A stretch of DNA of 64,000 bases from Catellatospora sp. TT07R-123 (GTDB lineage Bacteria; Actinomycetota; Actinomycetes; Mycobacteriales; Micromonosporaceae). A program made the translations under genes and the position numbers. How positions within the stretch are numbered: the first letter of the stretch is position 1; each line of letters begins with the position of its first letter. Positions 1 to 7,861 of this stretch are shown here, in pieces. The notes beneath the pieces are model-generated. The model was not told the origin of the DNA, did no database searches, and saw only the letters and a list, made by a program, of their open reading frames with translations. Location of the stretch: NCBI RefSeq assembly GCF_018327705.1, contig NZ_BNEM01000002.1:1426001-1490000 (forward strand). The letters are read 5' to 3'.

Positions 1-322
1 CCAGGGCCGTGAGCAGCCGGTCGAGGGCGGCCAGCTCGTCGGCGGATGCGGCCTTGGCCACGCACACCCCGGCCAGGTGCGGCCCGACCACGGCGGCGGC
101 GTCGGTGTGCCCGGCGGCGCCGGGGTTGACCCGTACCCAGAGGCGGGGTTCGCCGACGCCGGTGCGTTCGGCGAGGAAGCCGGCGACGGCGACGCGGGCG
201 GCGTCCTTGCCCGCCGGGGGTACGGCGTCCTCCAGGTCCACGATCAGCGCATCCGCGCCGGTGCTGAGCGCCTTGGCCAGCTTGCCGGGGTTGTCGCCGG
301 GGACGTACAGGTAGGACCTCAT
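1..322 (-). CDS. CitE-like HpcH/HpaI aldolase/citrate lyase family protein (3' end outside window)
   Basis: Only the N-terminal 107 codons are inside the window; the frame is open at the left edge. The start MRSYLYVPGDNP followed by ADALIVDLEDAVPP is the classic opening of CitE-like lyases (citrate lyase beta subunit, malyl-, citramalyl- or methylmalyl-CoA lyases), where the LEDAV acidic residue helps bind Mg2+. These TIM-barrel enzymes cleave beta-hydroxyacyl-CoA thioesters to acetyl- or propionyl-CoA plus a 2-oxo acid. It is the third gene of a minus-strand set with the DUF35 and thiolase-fold genes, starting 50 bp after the DUF35 gene. A role in the last C-C cleavage of a ring-derived CoA ester is inferred from context; the substrate cannot be read from sequence. 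Confidence 0.85.
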   Translation of the reverse strand, partial: MRSYLYVPGDNPGKLAKALSTGADALIVDLEDAVPPAGKDAARVAVAGFLAERTGVGEPRLWVRVNPGAAGHTDAAAVVGPHLAGVCVAKAASADELAALDRLLTAL

Positions 323-372
323 CGCAGGTGCTCCCTGCCGGACGGTTCCTGGTCGGCGTCGAGGTGCACGGG

Positions 373-762
373 TCACAGCTCCCTGGTGAAGGCGGGCAGC
401 GCGCGCCCGTCCGGCAGTGGCAGCCAGGTCAGCACGACCGGCTGGTCGCAGTGCGGTTCGAAGTCTCCAACGAGGCGGGTGAGCAGGATCGGCCCGTCCA
501 CCAGGCGCACCCGGGCGATCGTGTACGGCACGGCCGTGCCCGGCGTCGGCGCGCGGTGGACCACGGTGTACGCGTCGACGATCCCGCGCCGGCCCGCCGC
601 GACCAGCGCCAACCGCTCACCGCCGCAACCGGTGCACAGCAGCCGGGGCGGGAGCTGGGCCAGCCCGCAGACCGCGCAGTGCTGCACGGTGAGCCGCCGC
701 TGCCGGGTCTGCTCCCACCACGGCCCGGTGACCTCGTCGGTGGGGATGTCGCCGTCGTTCAC
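373..762 (-). CDS. Zn-ribbon/OB-fold (DUF35) partner of thiolase-like protein
   Basis: A 129-residue protein starting at GTG within a GTGA overlap with the upstream thiolase-fold gene. Near the N-terminus a four-cysteine zinc ribbon is visible (CAVC ... CTGC), followed by an OB-fold segment (IARVRLVDGPILLTRLVG), the ChsH2/DUF35 architecture. In steroid side-chain breakdown such proteins form complexes with a thiolase-fold aldolase (Ltp2) or a MaoC hydratase and are needed for aldol cleavage of CoA esters. The direct overlap with a thiolase-fold gene supports the same kind of complex here. The family call is firm; the substrate is unknown. Confidence 0.85.
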   Translation of the reverse strand: MNDGDIPTDEVTGPWWEQTRQRRLTVQHCAVCGLAQLPPRLLCTGCGGERLALVAAGRRGIVDAYTVVHRAPTPGTAVPYTIARVRLVDGPILLTRLVGDFEPHCDQPVVLTWLPLPDGRALPAFTREL

Positions 763-1865
763 GCCGTCTCCAGCAGCACGGTCGCGTGGCTGGAGGCGAT
801 GCCGCCGGTCCCGTGCACCAGCGCGGTACGCGCCCCGGGGACCTGCCGCGCCCCGCACTCGCCGCGCAGCTGCCGCACCGCCTCGACCAGCAGCAGCACG
901 CCGAGCTGCCCGGGGTGGCAGTAGGACAGCCCGCCGCCGGTGGTGTTGACCGGGACGCCGTCCCAGTGGGTGCCGGTGCCCGGCGGGCAGAAGCCGAGCT
1001 GCTCCAGCCCCAGCGGCACGCTGATGGTGAAGGAGTCGTTGAGCTGGATCACGTCGACGTCGGCCGGGCGGCGCCCGGCCTGGGCGAACGCGCGCGCCCC
1101 GGACGCGGCGGCGCCGGTGCTGAGCAGGTCGTCGGGGGTGGCCATGGCCGCGTGGGTGACCGCCTCGCCGCAGCCGAGCACGGTGACCGGCGGGCGGCGC
1201 AGGTGCCGGGCCCGGTCCAGCGAGGTGAGCACGACCGCGCCGCCTCCGTCGGTCACCAGGCAGCAGTCCAGCGTGCCCAGCGGACTGGACACCATCGGGG
1301 CGGCGAGCACGTCGTCGACGGTCAGCGGCCCGGCCGCCCGGCGGAACGCGGCCGGGTTGGCCAGCGCGTACTGCCGGGCGGCGACGGCGACCCGGGCCAG
1401 GTCGGCCCGGGTCAGGTGGTAGGTGTGCAGGTAGCGCTGGGCGGTCATGGCGTAGTAGGACAGCGGCGACAGCGGCTGGTAGGGCTGCTCGAACTGCGCC
1501 TCCGGCGTGCCGGGGTCGTAGACGCCGCCGAGGCGGCGGGAGCGGGCGCTGCGCTGGTCGCAGGCGTACGCTATGACGGCCACCTGGCACAGGCCTGCCT
1601 CGATCGCCTGGACCGCCCGGGCGACGTGCGTCTCGAACACCGCGCCGGCGGCCGCGGTGGAGTCGGTCCACGACGGGCAGAGCCCGAGCTGGTCGGCCAG
1701 CTGGACGGCCGGGGACCGGCCGGTGGCCGCCAGCCCGTCCACGTCGTGCAGCCGCAGTCCCGCGTCGTCCAGGGCACGCCGCACGGCCTGGGCCAGCAGG
1801 TGCTGTGCGGACCGGCCCGTGTGCCCGAGGTCGCATTCGGCGGCGCCGACGACGGCGACGGTCAT
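759..1865 (-). CDS. Thiolase-fold protein, Ltp2/SCP2-like, probable retro-aldolase
   Basis: 368 residues, start MTVAVVGAAECDLG, with the SCP2-thiolase/Ltp2 layout: N-terminal AxVGxxE motif, a C-terminal GGGLSYCHPGQLG loop matching the usual GGxxxxGHPxGATG, and HGTGG near the end. The position of the thiolase nucleophile (usually CASG) reads TAAAGA, so the acyl-accepting cysteine is missing. Loss of that cysteine is a hallmark of Ltp2-type aldolases, which cleave beta-hydroxy-CoA esters rather than condense acyl-CoAs. It leads the minus-strand operon with the DUF35 gene and a CitE-like lyase. Its promoter region (1866-2018) holds a copy of the 25-bp IclR-type operator, shared with the divergent membrane-protein gene. 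Confidence 0.8.
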   Translation of the reverse strand: MTVAVVGAAECDLGHTGRSAQHLLAQAVRRALDDAGLRLHDVDGLAATGRSPAVQLADQLGLCPSWTDSTAAAGAVFETHVARAVQAIEAGLCQVAVIAYACDQRSARSRRLGGVYDPGTPEAQFEQPYQPLSPLSYYAMTAQRYLHTYHLTRADLARVAVAARQYALANPAAFRRAAGPLTVDDVLAAPMVSSPLGTLDCCLVTDGGGAVVLTSLDRARHLRRPPVTVLGCGEAVTHAAMATPDDLLSTGAAASGARAFAQAGRRPADVDVIQLNDSFTISVPLGLEQLGFCPPGTGTHWDGVPVNTTGGGLSYCHPGQLGVLLLVEAVRQLRGECGARQVPGARTALVHGTGGIASSHATVLLETA

Positions 1866-1984
1866 CGCGCCATCGCCGCCCCGGCCGGGCCCGGGAGGCC
1901 GGGCAGGCGGGTCCGGCTGACGTCGTGGGAGCGGCCGGCCATGGGGCGACGCTAGCCAGGGGCCGACCAGCCCGTCAAGAGCTT

Positions 1985-2009
1985 GTTTCTCACAGCGAAC
2001 CAGTGTTTC
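1985..2009 (+). promoter_or_regulatory. IclR-type operator site 1 (divergent promoter)
   Basis: On the plus strand this reads GTTTC, 7 bases, GAACC, 3 bases, GTTTC, which is the reverse complement of the layout GAAAC-N3-GTTTC-N7-GAAAC seen at four other promoters. It lies between the divergent thiolase-fold (start 1865) and CopD-like (start 2019) genes, 9 bp upstream of the latter. An inverted pair plus a third direct half-site about two helical turns away resembles the three-repeat operators described for PcaU-type IclR regulators. The assignment to the IclR protein at 4629-5441 is inferred. Confidence 0.75.
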
Positions 2010-2018
2010 CATATCGCG

Positions 2019-2726
2019 ATGGGACCGCATACGCATGGCTGGTGGATTCTGCTCCACCTCGTCCTTTTCGTCTTCTGGCTCGGCGGAGACCTGGGCGTCT
2101 TCTGGTCGAGCCGGTTCGTGCTCCGCCCCGACCTGCCCCCGGCCGCCCGCGCCACCGCCCTGAAGATCATGGGCGGACTGGACCTCGGCCCGAAGATCTG
2201 CCTGGTGCTGTTCCTGCCCAGCGGCGTCACGCTGATGGCATTGGAACCGCACGGCGCCACCGCGTTCGGGGTGAACCCGTTCCCCTGGCCCGCCGTCGTG
2301 GCGGTGTGGCTGCTGGCGGCGGGCTGGCTGGCCGCCACGATCAGCGACCACCACCACCCGGGGCGCCGCCCGTGGGTGCGCCGGGCCGACTGGACCATCC
2401 GGCTGACGCTGATCGCCGCCCTGGCCGTGATCGCGCTCTACACGCTGATCGCCGACCGGCCGTTCGGCGTGGACACCAACCCGCGCTGGCTGGGCGCCAA
2501 GCTGCTGCTCTACACCACCTCGATCGCGTGCGGGCTGGGCATCCGGCTGACGCTGCGCCCGTTCGGCCCCGCGTTCGGGGCGCTGATGACCACCGGGTCG
2601 ACGCCCGAGGTGGAGCGGACGCTCAAGCGCAGCATCGACGGCTGCCTGCCGTACGTGTGGGGCATCTGGGGCAGCGTGCTGCTGGCGGCCGCGCTGGGGG
2701 TGCTCAAGCCGTTCGCACAGCTGTGA
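2019..2726 (+). CDS. CopD-like integral membrane protein
   Basis: 235 residues when started at the ATG just downstream of the operator; an upstream TTG in frame would lie inside the operator and is less likely. The start MGPHTHGWWILLHLVLFVFWLGGD is a first membrane helix with the HLxxxxxWLGGD pattern of CopD/DUF2269-type membrane proteins, and about five to six hydrophobic helices follow. Histidines in helix 1 and the SDHHHPG loop could bind metal or heme, as in that family, but this is not proven. It shares its operator with the thiolase-fold operon, so it probably belongs to the same regulon, perhaps in electron transfer or transport. The function is not known. Confidence 0.65.
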   Translation: MGPHTHGWWILLHLVLFVFWLGGDLGVFWSSRFVLRPDLPPAARATALKIMGGLDLGPKICLVLFLPSGVTLMALEPHGATAFGVNPFPWPAVVAVWLLAAGWLAATISDHHHPGRRPWVRRADWTIRLTLIAALAVIALYTLIADRPFGVDTNPRWLGAKLLLYTTSIACGLGIRLTLRPFGPAFGALMTTGSTPEVERTLKRSIDGCLPYVWGIWGSVLLAAALGVLKPFAQL

Positions 2727-2779
2727 TTGACGCCGGTGATTGACGGGAGCGGTCGAGGGACTTCACTATTTCACTATGC

Positions 2780-2804
2780 GAAACGATGTTTCGCTCTGAG
2801 AAAC
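2780..2804 (+). promoter_or_regulatory. IclR-type operator site 2 (secreted hydrolase promoter)
   Basis: GAAAC, GAT, GTTTC, seven bases, GAAAC. The first two half-sites extend to a perfect palindrome GCGAAAC-GAT-GTTTCGC. It ends 10 bp before the GTG start of the secreted hydrolase gene, overlapping the approach to the AGGAGG ribosome site at 2805-2810. This is the best match among the five copies. Binding there would be expected to block initiation when the regulator is a repressor; whether it represses or activates is unknown. Confidence 0.8.
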
Positions 2805-2814
2805 AGGAGGTTCT

Positions 2815-3750
2815 GTGACACCTCGTCTCCATCGCCGCGGGCTGCTGCGGGTCGTGGCGGCAGCGGCCGTCGCGACGATCGCGGTCGCGGCGGCTCCCGC
2901 CCCGGCCCAGGCCGCGTACTCGACCGTGAGCAGCTACACCACCAGCGTCAACGGCGACGCCGCCGACGTGTACCACCCCGTCACCGGGTCCGCCCACAGC
3001 CCGTGGCCGGTGGCGCTGCTGCTCCAGGGCGCCAACGTGGACAAGTCCGCCTACCGCGGCTTCGCCGCCAAGGTCGCCTCGTACGGGTTCACGGTCGTGG
3101 TCCCGAACCACTTCCAGGTCCTGTTCGGCCAGCCCGGCCTGTACGCCACCGGCGCGCAGGCGGGCTGGACGGTCGCCTGGGCCCAGGCCGAGAACGCGAA
3201 CACCGCCTCGCCGCTGTACGGCGCGATCGACCCGCAGACGCTGGTGCTGCTCGGGCACTCGTTCGGCGGCGCGGCCGGGCTCAACCTGACCACGGGGCTG
3301 TGCACGCCCCCGTTCTGCACCGTGCCCGCCCCGGCGCCGCCGCAGCTCAAGGCGGCGGCGTTCTACGGCACCAACGGCACCGTGCCGCAGACCGGGCAGA
3401 CCCCGCCGGTCGCCAACACGGTGCCGGTCGCCCTGGTGCAGGGCAGCCTCGACGGCATCGGCAGCCCCGTCAACGGGTACGCCACCTACCAGGCCGTCAC
3501 CACCCCGCCGAAGCTGTACGTGAGCCTGCTCGGCGCCAACCACTACGGCATCACCGACACCCAGAACCCGGCCGGAGCCCGCCCCGAGACCTCGGCGCAG
3601 ACGCTGGACCAGGCCCTGAGTGTCGAGACCGCCGCCCGCTGGAGCGCACTGTGGCTGCGCGCCCAGCTCGGCGACCCTGTCGGTCAGGCCTGGGTCTACA
3701 GCGTGGGCGACTTCTTCGACGCCAACGCCACGGCCGAGTCCGTGCACTGA
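2815..3750 (+). CDS. Secreted alpha/beta hydrolase, chlorophyllase-like
   Basis: 311 residues, GTG start with AGGAGG five bases upstream. The N-terminus (HRRGLLRVVAAAAVA ... APAQAA) is an export signal ending in an AxA cleavage site; the RRGLL pair is only a weak Tat motif. The mature part has the oxyanion strand VALLLQGANVDKSAY, nucleophile motif GHSFGG (Ser149), and a late GANHYG histidine. The layout (hydrophobic strand, helix beginning AYRGFAAKVASYGFTVVVP, then GHSxGG) resembles plant chlorophyllases and PET-hydrolase/dienelactone-hydrolase relatives, and it is clearly similar to the cytoplasmic hydrolase at 17148-18110. An outside-cell ester cleavage (for example chlorophyll to chlorophyllide plus phytol) is inferred from the neighbours. 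Alternatives are a cutinase or lipase. Confidence 0.8.
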   Translation: MTPRLHRRGLLRVVAAAAVATIAVAAAPAPAQAAYSTVSSYTTSVNGDAADVYHPVTGSAHSPWPVALLLQGANVDKSAYRGFAAKVASYGFTVVVPNHFQVLFGQPGLYATGAQAGWTVAWAQAENANTASPLYGAIDPQTLVLLGHSFGGAAGLNLTTGLCTPPFCTVPAPAPPQLKAAAFYGTNGTVPQTGQTPPVANTVPVALVQGSLDGIGSPVNGYATYQAVTTPPKLYVSLLGANHYGITDTQNPAGARPETSAQTLDQALSVETAARWSALWLRAQLGDPVGQAWVYSVGDFFDANATAESVH

Positions 3751-3893
3751 CGCGCCGGTTCCCGGCCCGGCGCTATCGGGCCGGGAATTCATCGGCACTC
3801 CACCATCCGGTCGAACCTATGTGGATGATCGGCAGGTAGTTGTCCGTTTCCCCGGCTGGAACCCCGTCGACCGATCGGGCTAGGCTCCCGTCC

Positions 3894-4613
3894 ATGTTCG
3901 TGGATGTCTGGTCGAGCCTGCCGACGGCGGAGACGCCTGACCTGAGCATGAGCCTGGCCGTGCAGGACTTCGCTCCCGCACTGCTGGCCTTCCTCGGTTA
4001 CCTGCTGCTGGCACCCTCGGCGCTGGGGCGCGTCGGCGCGCTGCTGATGGGCCTGGGCGGGCTGGCCAAGTCCACCTGGAAGCTGCTGCACGCAGGCTGG
4101 TCGATCGACGTGCCATGGCTGGACGACCTGCTGTTCCCCTTGCTGGCAGCGGGCGGCGTGCTGCTGGCCATCGCGCTGCACCGCAGGCTGCGCTGGTCGT
4201 GGTGGCCGCTGGCCGCCGCGGGCCTGGTCGCCGCCGGGCTGGCCGTGAAGCAGATGTCGGTGCAGCCCGCGTTCATCGCGGCCACCGCGTTCGTGATCTG
4301 GATCAGCATCGTCGGGGCGGTGTGGGCCTGGCGCAACGGGGAGGCGCTGGCCGCCGCCCTGTTCCCGATCAGCGTGCTGGCCGTGCTCGCGCTGGTGCCG
4401 CTGCGCAACCACCCGGCCAGCGACGCGCTGGCGTTCCAGTGGGTGCAGCAGGGCGTCAACACGATGGCCCAGCTCATCTTCTGCGTGGCCGGCGCACTGA
4501 CGTTCCGGGCGGTGCGCCGCGGCGGCGGCGACTTCCCGGCCGCCGAGCGCGGCGACGTGCCGTCGTGGGGCATGCCCGAGGAGCGCACCGCCCGCCACCG
4601 CTCCCGCCTCTGA
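3894..4613 (+). CDS. Multi-pass membrane protein, paralogue of the 21738-22397 protein
   Basis: 239 residues; about seven hydrophobic segments are visible. It shares several stretches with the membrane protein at 21738-22397: GLGGLAKSTWKL, QPAFIAAT, VPLRNHP/VPLRSHP and FQWVQQGVNT/FQWLEQSVNT, so the two are paralogues within the same island. I do not recognise a named family. The ATG at 3894 is preferred because homology to the paralogue begins soon after; an in-frame upstream start would add a polar stretch. It follows the secreted hydrolase by 143 bp in the same direction and ends 15 bp from the convergent IclR gene. A transport or membrane-redox role is a guess. Confidence 0.7.
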   Translation: MFVDVWSSLPTAETPDLSMSLAVQDFAPALLAFLGYLLLAPSALGRVGALLMGLGGLAKSTWKLLHAGWSIDVPWLDDLLFPLLAAGGVLLAIALHRRLRWSWWPLAAAGLVAAGLAVKQMSVQPAFIAATAFVIWISIVGAVWAWRNGEALAAALFPISVLAVLALVPLRNHPASDALAFQWVQQGVNTMAQLIFCVAGALTFRAVRRGGGDFPAAERGDVPSWGMPEERTARHRSRL

Positions 4614-4628
4614 CCCGATGCGGGCAGG

Positions 4629-5441
4629 TCAGCCCGGGTAGCCGAGCTGGGCCGAGATCCGCGCGGCGGCCTCGGTCAGCGACTGCGCGGTCTCGCCGTG
4701 CTCGGGCTTGAACCGCGCCGACGGGCCCGCGACGCTCAGCACCGCCACCACGTGCCCGTCGTGGTCGAAGATCGGCGCCGCGATCGAGGCCGCCCCGGCC
4801 TGGCGCTCCCCGAGCGAGGTCGCGTAGCCGCGCTTGCGGATCGCGGCCAGCTCCTTGCGCAGCTTCGCCGGGTCGGTGAGCGTCTTGTCCGTCAGCGGCT
4901 TCAGCGGGTGCCGGTCCAGGTAGGAGTCGATCTCGGTCTCCGGCAGGAAGGCCAGGAACGCCTTGGACGACCCGCCCGCGTGCAGCGGGTACGGGATGCC
5001 GAGGGTGACCTCCATCCGCAGCTCTTGGTCCGGCACGACCTGGTCGACGTAGAGGCGGGTGTCGCCGCGGCGCAGCGACAGCGTCGCCGTCTCGCCGGTC
5101 TGCTCGGCCAGCTGCCGCAGCTCCGGCGCGGCCATCGCGCGCAGGTCTGTGCGGGCCAGGTAGGCCCGGCCCAGCGCGACGGCGGCGTGGCCGAGGGCAT
5201 AGCGGCGGGTGACCGGGTCGACGGTGATGAGATCGCGGCTGCGCAGCGCGGTCAGGATGCGGTGCACCGCGGCCTTGGTCAGGTTGAGCGCGGTCGCGAT
5301 CTCGGTGACGCCGAGGTCGGGCTGCCCGCTGCGCCCGAAGTACAGCAGCACGTCCATGGCGCGCTCGACGGCGGCGATGGAGCGTGACTGGCTGTCGTCG
5401 TCGGTGGCGGGGTTCGCCTTCGCTGCGGCACTGATCGGCAC
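4629..5441 (-). CDS. IclR-family transcriptional regulator
   Basis: 270 residues, GTG start with GGAGGG just upstream. The N-terminal winged helix is clear (AMDVLLYFG ... LGVTEIATALNLTKAAVHRILTAL), followed by the IclR effector domain with LRRGDTRLYVDQVVPD, GSSKAFLAFLPE, RGYATSLGERQAGAASIAAPIFD and VLSVAGPSARF. IclR proteins bind small aromatic or aliphatic catabolites and control catabolic operons. It is encoded between the two main operons and divergent from the flavin reductase operon, with one copy of the shared 25-bp operator 110 bp upstream of its start, consistent with self-control. It is the obvious candidate for binding the five repeated sites in the window. Confidence 0.93.
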   Translation of the reverse strand: MPISAAAKANPATDDDSQSRSIAAVERAMDVLLYFGRSGQPDLGVTEIATALNLTKAAVHRILTALRSRDLITVDPVTRRYALGHAAVALGRAYLARTDLRAMAAPELRQLAEQTGETATLSLRRGDTRLYVDQVVPDQELRMEVTLGIPYPLHAGGSSKAFLAFLPETEIDSYLDRHPLKPLTDKTLTDPAKLRKELAAIRKRGYATSLGERQAGAASIAAPIFDHDGHVVAVLSVAGPSARFKPEHGETAQSLTEAAARISAQLGYPG

Positions 5442-5550
5442 GGGCCCTCCTGTTCGGCGTGGACGTGCGCCAGTCTAGAGCCGATCACCGCCGCCACACA
5501 GACACCGCCTCGGCCGTTGACACGACACCCGCCCACTCGTTACCTTCACG

Positions 5551-5575
5551 GCAACGGCGTTTCCTGATGCGAAAC
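5551..5575 (+). promoter_or_regulatory. IclR-type operator site 3 (flavin reductase operon)
   Basis: GCAAC, GGC, GTTTC, seven bases, GAAAC: one mismatch to the GAAAC-N3-GTTTC-N7-GAAAC pattern with identical spacing. It ends 16 bp before the GTG start of the flavin reductase gene and lies in the divergent region with the IclR gene. The spacing match, rather than single half-sites, is the reason for calling it. Confidence 0.72.
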
Positions 5576-5591
5576 AAGGGCAGGTGCAGAG

Positions 5592-6554
5592 GTGGACAGC
5601 GCGCAGCTGCGTCAGGTGCTCAGCCAGTGGCCCAGCGGCGTCGCCATCGTCACCACCCTGGCCGACGACGGCTCGCACCGTCCGCACGGCATGACCGCGA
5701 GCTCATTCTCCTCGGTCAGCCTCGATCCGCCACTGGTCTCCGTCTGCCTCGGCAACCACCTGCCCACCCGGGCCATGGTCGCCGCCTCGGGCGTGTTCGC
5801 GCTCAGCTTCCTCGGCAAGGACCAGGCCGAGATCGGCCGCCGCTTCGCCGGCCAGGTCCCCGGCCTCACCGACCGGTTCGCCGGAGCCGACTGGGTCACC
5901 GGCCCGACCGGCTGCCCGATGCTCGCCGACGCGACCGGGCGCCTGGACTGCACCGTCGAGCACGCCTACCCCGGCGGCGACCACACCATCTTCGTGGGCC
6001 GCGTGCGCGAGGCCGCCGTCGACCGGGTCACCGCCCCGCTGCTGTTCCACTCGCGCAGCTGGGGCCAGCTCGCCGACCCGCTGCCCGACGAGATCACCAT
6101 CACCGTCGTGGACGGCGCCGCCCGGGTCGGCGCCGAGGTGAGCGTACGCGACCCCGGCGACCTGCCCGCCGTGCGCGACCTCGCCACCGCGCTGCCCGTG
6201 CGCGCCTACGTCGCCGACGCGTTCGCCCCCGACCGCGAGGCCCTGGTGCTGGCCACCCTCGACGCGCTGGCCGGGCTGCCCGACGTCGCGCTCGGCTGCG
6301 CCGAGGACACGGCCGCGTCGCCGCTACAGGTGCGCCGGGTGCTGCAGGACGCGGTGGTGCGGGTGCGCCCGGCCGCGCTGCACGTGCGGCTGCGCGCCCA
6401 CCACGGCCTGGGACTGGTCAACGCGCTGGTGGCGATGAAGAGCGGCGTGCGCCGCTTCGACGCCGTACGCGATCCGGCTTCCGGCGGCCTGCCCGCCGAC
6501 GACCTGCTGCTGCTGGCCCGCCAGCTCGGCGTGGCCTGCGCCGAACCGGCCTGA
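5592..6554 (+). CDS. Flavin reductase fused to a C-terminal half HMGL-like domain
   Basis: 320 residues. Residues 1-160 form a flavin reductase domain of the two-component monooxygenase type (WPSGVAIVTT, HGMTASSFSSVSLDPPLVSVCL, GVFALSFLGKDQ, HTIFVGRVREA), which supplies reduced FMN or FAD using NAD(P)H. Residues about 190-320 do not belong to that family: GCAEDTAASPLQVRRVLQ and LGLVNALVAMKSGVRRFDA resemble the C-terminal half of HMGL-type TIM-barrel lyases, but the metal-binding HxH reads RAHHG and the front half of the barrel is absent. It starts the operon 5592-11338 and lies 20 bp before the partner oxygenase. The extra domain may bind CoA esters or only be structural; that is open. Confidence 0.85.
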   Translation: MDSAQLRQVLSQWPSGVAIVTTLADDGSHRPHGMTASSFSSVSLDPPLVSVCLGNHLPTRAMVAASGVFALSFLGKDQAEIGRRFAGQVPGLTDRFAGADWVTGPTGCPMLADATGRLDCTVEHAYPGGDHTIFVGRVREAAVDRVTAPLLFHSRSWGQLADPLPDEITITVVDGAARVGAEVSVRDPGDLPAVRDLATALPVRAYVADAFAPDREALVLATLDALAGLPDVALGCAEDTAASPLQVRRVLQDAVVRVRPAALHVRLRAHHGLGLVNALVAMKSGVRRFDAVRDPASGGLPADDLLLLARQLGVACAEPA

Positions 6555-6574
6555 ATCCACAAGGGAGAAAGAGC

Positions 6575-7861
6575 ATGGCTGACCCGCTCACCGGCGAGCG
6601 CCTCGTCGACGACATGACCGAGGCCGAACGCGACCGCGCCCAGCGGGTGGAGGCCGTGCTGCCCGCGCTGCGCGCCGCGGCCGCGCAGGCCGACGCCGAC
6701 GGCGTGTTCCCGGCCGGGCACGTGGACCTGCTGCGGGAGGCTGGGCTGCTGGGCCTGGTCGTGCCGACGGAGTACGGCGGCCTGGGCGGCGGCCTGCGGG
6801 ACCTGGCCGCGGCCACGTTCGCGATGGGCACCGCCTGCCCGTCGACGGCGCTGGCGTTCTTCTTCCACAACACCAGCGCCTCGCGCGGGCTGCTGCCGCT
6901 GGAGGCGGTCGAGGCGGGGCTGTTCGACGAGGCCGACGTCCCGGCCGTGCGCGCCTTCGCCGAGCTGGTGCTGCGCCGTATGGCCGGCGGCACCTGGCTG
7001 GCCAACTTCGCCAGCGAGTCGGTCAAGAGCGCCGGGGCCAACATCGCCATCGCCACCACCGCCCGCCCCGCCCAGCGCGACGGCGTCGACGGCTGGCTGG
7101 TCACCGGCGAGAAGTCGTTCGGCTGCGCCACCGGCGTCGCCGACACGTACCTGGTCACCGCGCGCCTGGAGGGCACCGACACCGCCGCCGGGCTGGCCCT
7201 GTTCCTGGTGCCGCGCACCGCCGAGGGCGTGTCCTCCCGCCCGGCCTGGGACGGCCTGGGCATGCGCGGCTCGGCCAACCACGGCATCGTGCTGTCCGAC
7301 GTGTGGGTGCCCGCGACCGAGGCGCTGACCGTGCCGGGCGCGTTCGTGAAGATGCTCCAGTGCAGCCGGGGCAGCTTCGTCGGCAACCAGCTCGCGATCA
7401 CCGCCGTGTACGTCGGCTGCGCCCAGGGCGTCTACGACGAGACCCTGTCCCGGCTGACCGCCAAGACGTTCGCCGACACCGGCCGCCCGATCGCCGAGTC
7501 CCCGATGCACCAGGTGATCATCGGTGACATGACCGAGAACCTGGAGACGGCGTACCTGTGGCTGCGCCGCCAGCTGCTGCTGGAGACCTCAGAGCCGCCG
7601 CTGGCGCCGAAGAACAAGGTCTACCAGCAGTGGCGGCTGGCCAAGGGGTCGATCTGCGAGGCCGCGTTCGCGGTGGCGGTCGGCGCGTTCAAGGCGTCCG
7701 GCACCTCCGGGGCGACCCTGCACGGCACCATGGGCCGGGCCCTGCGCGACCTGGCGATGGGCCTGGTCATGACGTTCCCGCCGGAGCGCGGGCGGCTGGA
7801 GGCGGCCTCGATGGTCACCGCCGACCGGTCCAACGAGCTGTTCGCGAGCGTGGCCAAGTGA
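6575..7861 (+). CDS. Acyl-CoA-dehydrogenase-fold flavin monooxygenase (HsaA/DszC type) or dehydrogenase
   Basis: 428 residues with a ribosome site GGGAGAAA before ATG. The three-domain acyl-CoA dehydrogenase fold is visible: helical N-terminus (LREAGLLGLVVPTEYGGLGG), central beta domain (WLVTGEKSFGCATGVADTYLVTAR, LGMRGSANHGIVLSDVWVP) and C-terminal helices. No clear catalytic glutamate motif of dehydrogenases is seen, and the gene directly follows a flavin reductase. That pairing is typical of FMNH2-dependent oxygenases such as HsaA, DszC or hydroxylases of aromatic rings. It could hydroxylate a pyrrole-type or aromatic intermediate. A plain acyl-CoA dehydrogenase is the alternative. It overlaps the next gene by 4 bp. 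Confidence 0.8.
   Translation: MADPLTGERLVDDMTEAERDRAQRVEAVLPALRAAAAQADADGVFPAGHVDLLREAGLLGLVVPTEYGGLGGGLRDLAAATFAMGTACPSTALAFFFHNTSASRGLLPLEAVEAGLFDEADVPAVRAFAELVLRRMAGGTWLANFASESVKSAGANIAIATTARPAQRDGVDGWLVTGEKSFGCATGVADTYLVTARLEGTDTAAGLALFLVPRTAEGVSSRPAWDGLGMRGSANHGIVLSDVWVPATEALTVPGAFVKMLQCSRGSFVGNQLAITAVYVGCAQGVYDETLSRLTAKTFADTGRPIAESPMHQVIIGDMTENLETAYLWLRRQLLLETSEPPLAPKNKVYQQWRLAKGSICEAAFAVAVGAFKASGTSGATLHGTMGRALRDLAMGLVMTFPPERGRLEAASMVTADRSNELFASVAK

Noticed and set aside
5459-7861. An 800-codon frame starting before the flavin reductase
   Set aside because: The part before 6575 is an Arg-rich shadow of the flavin reductase; the oxygenase starts at the ATG with a ribosome site at 6575.
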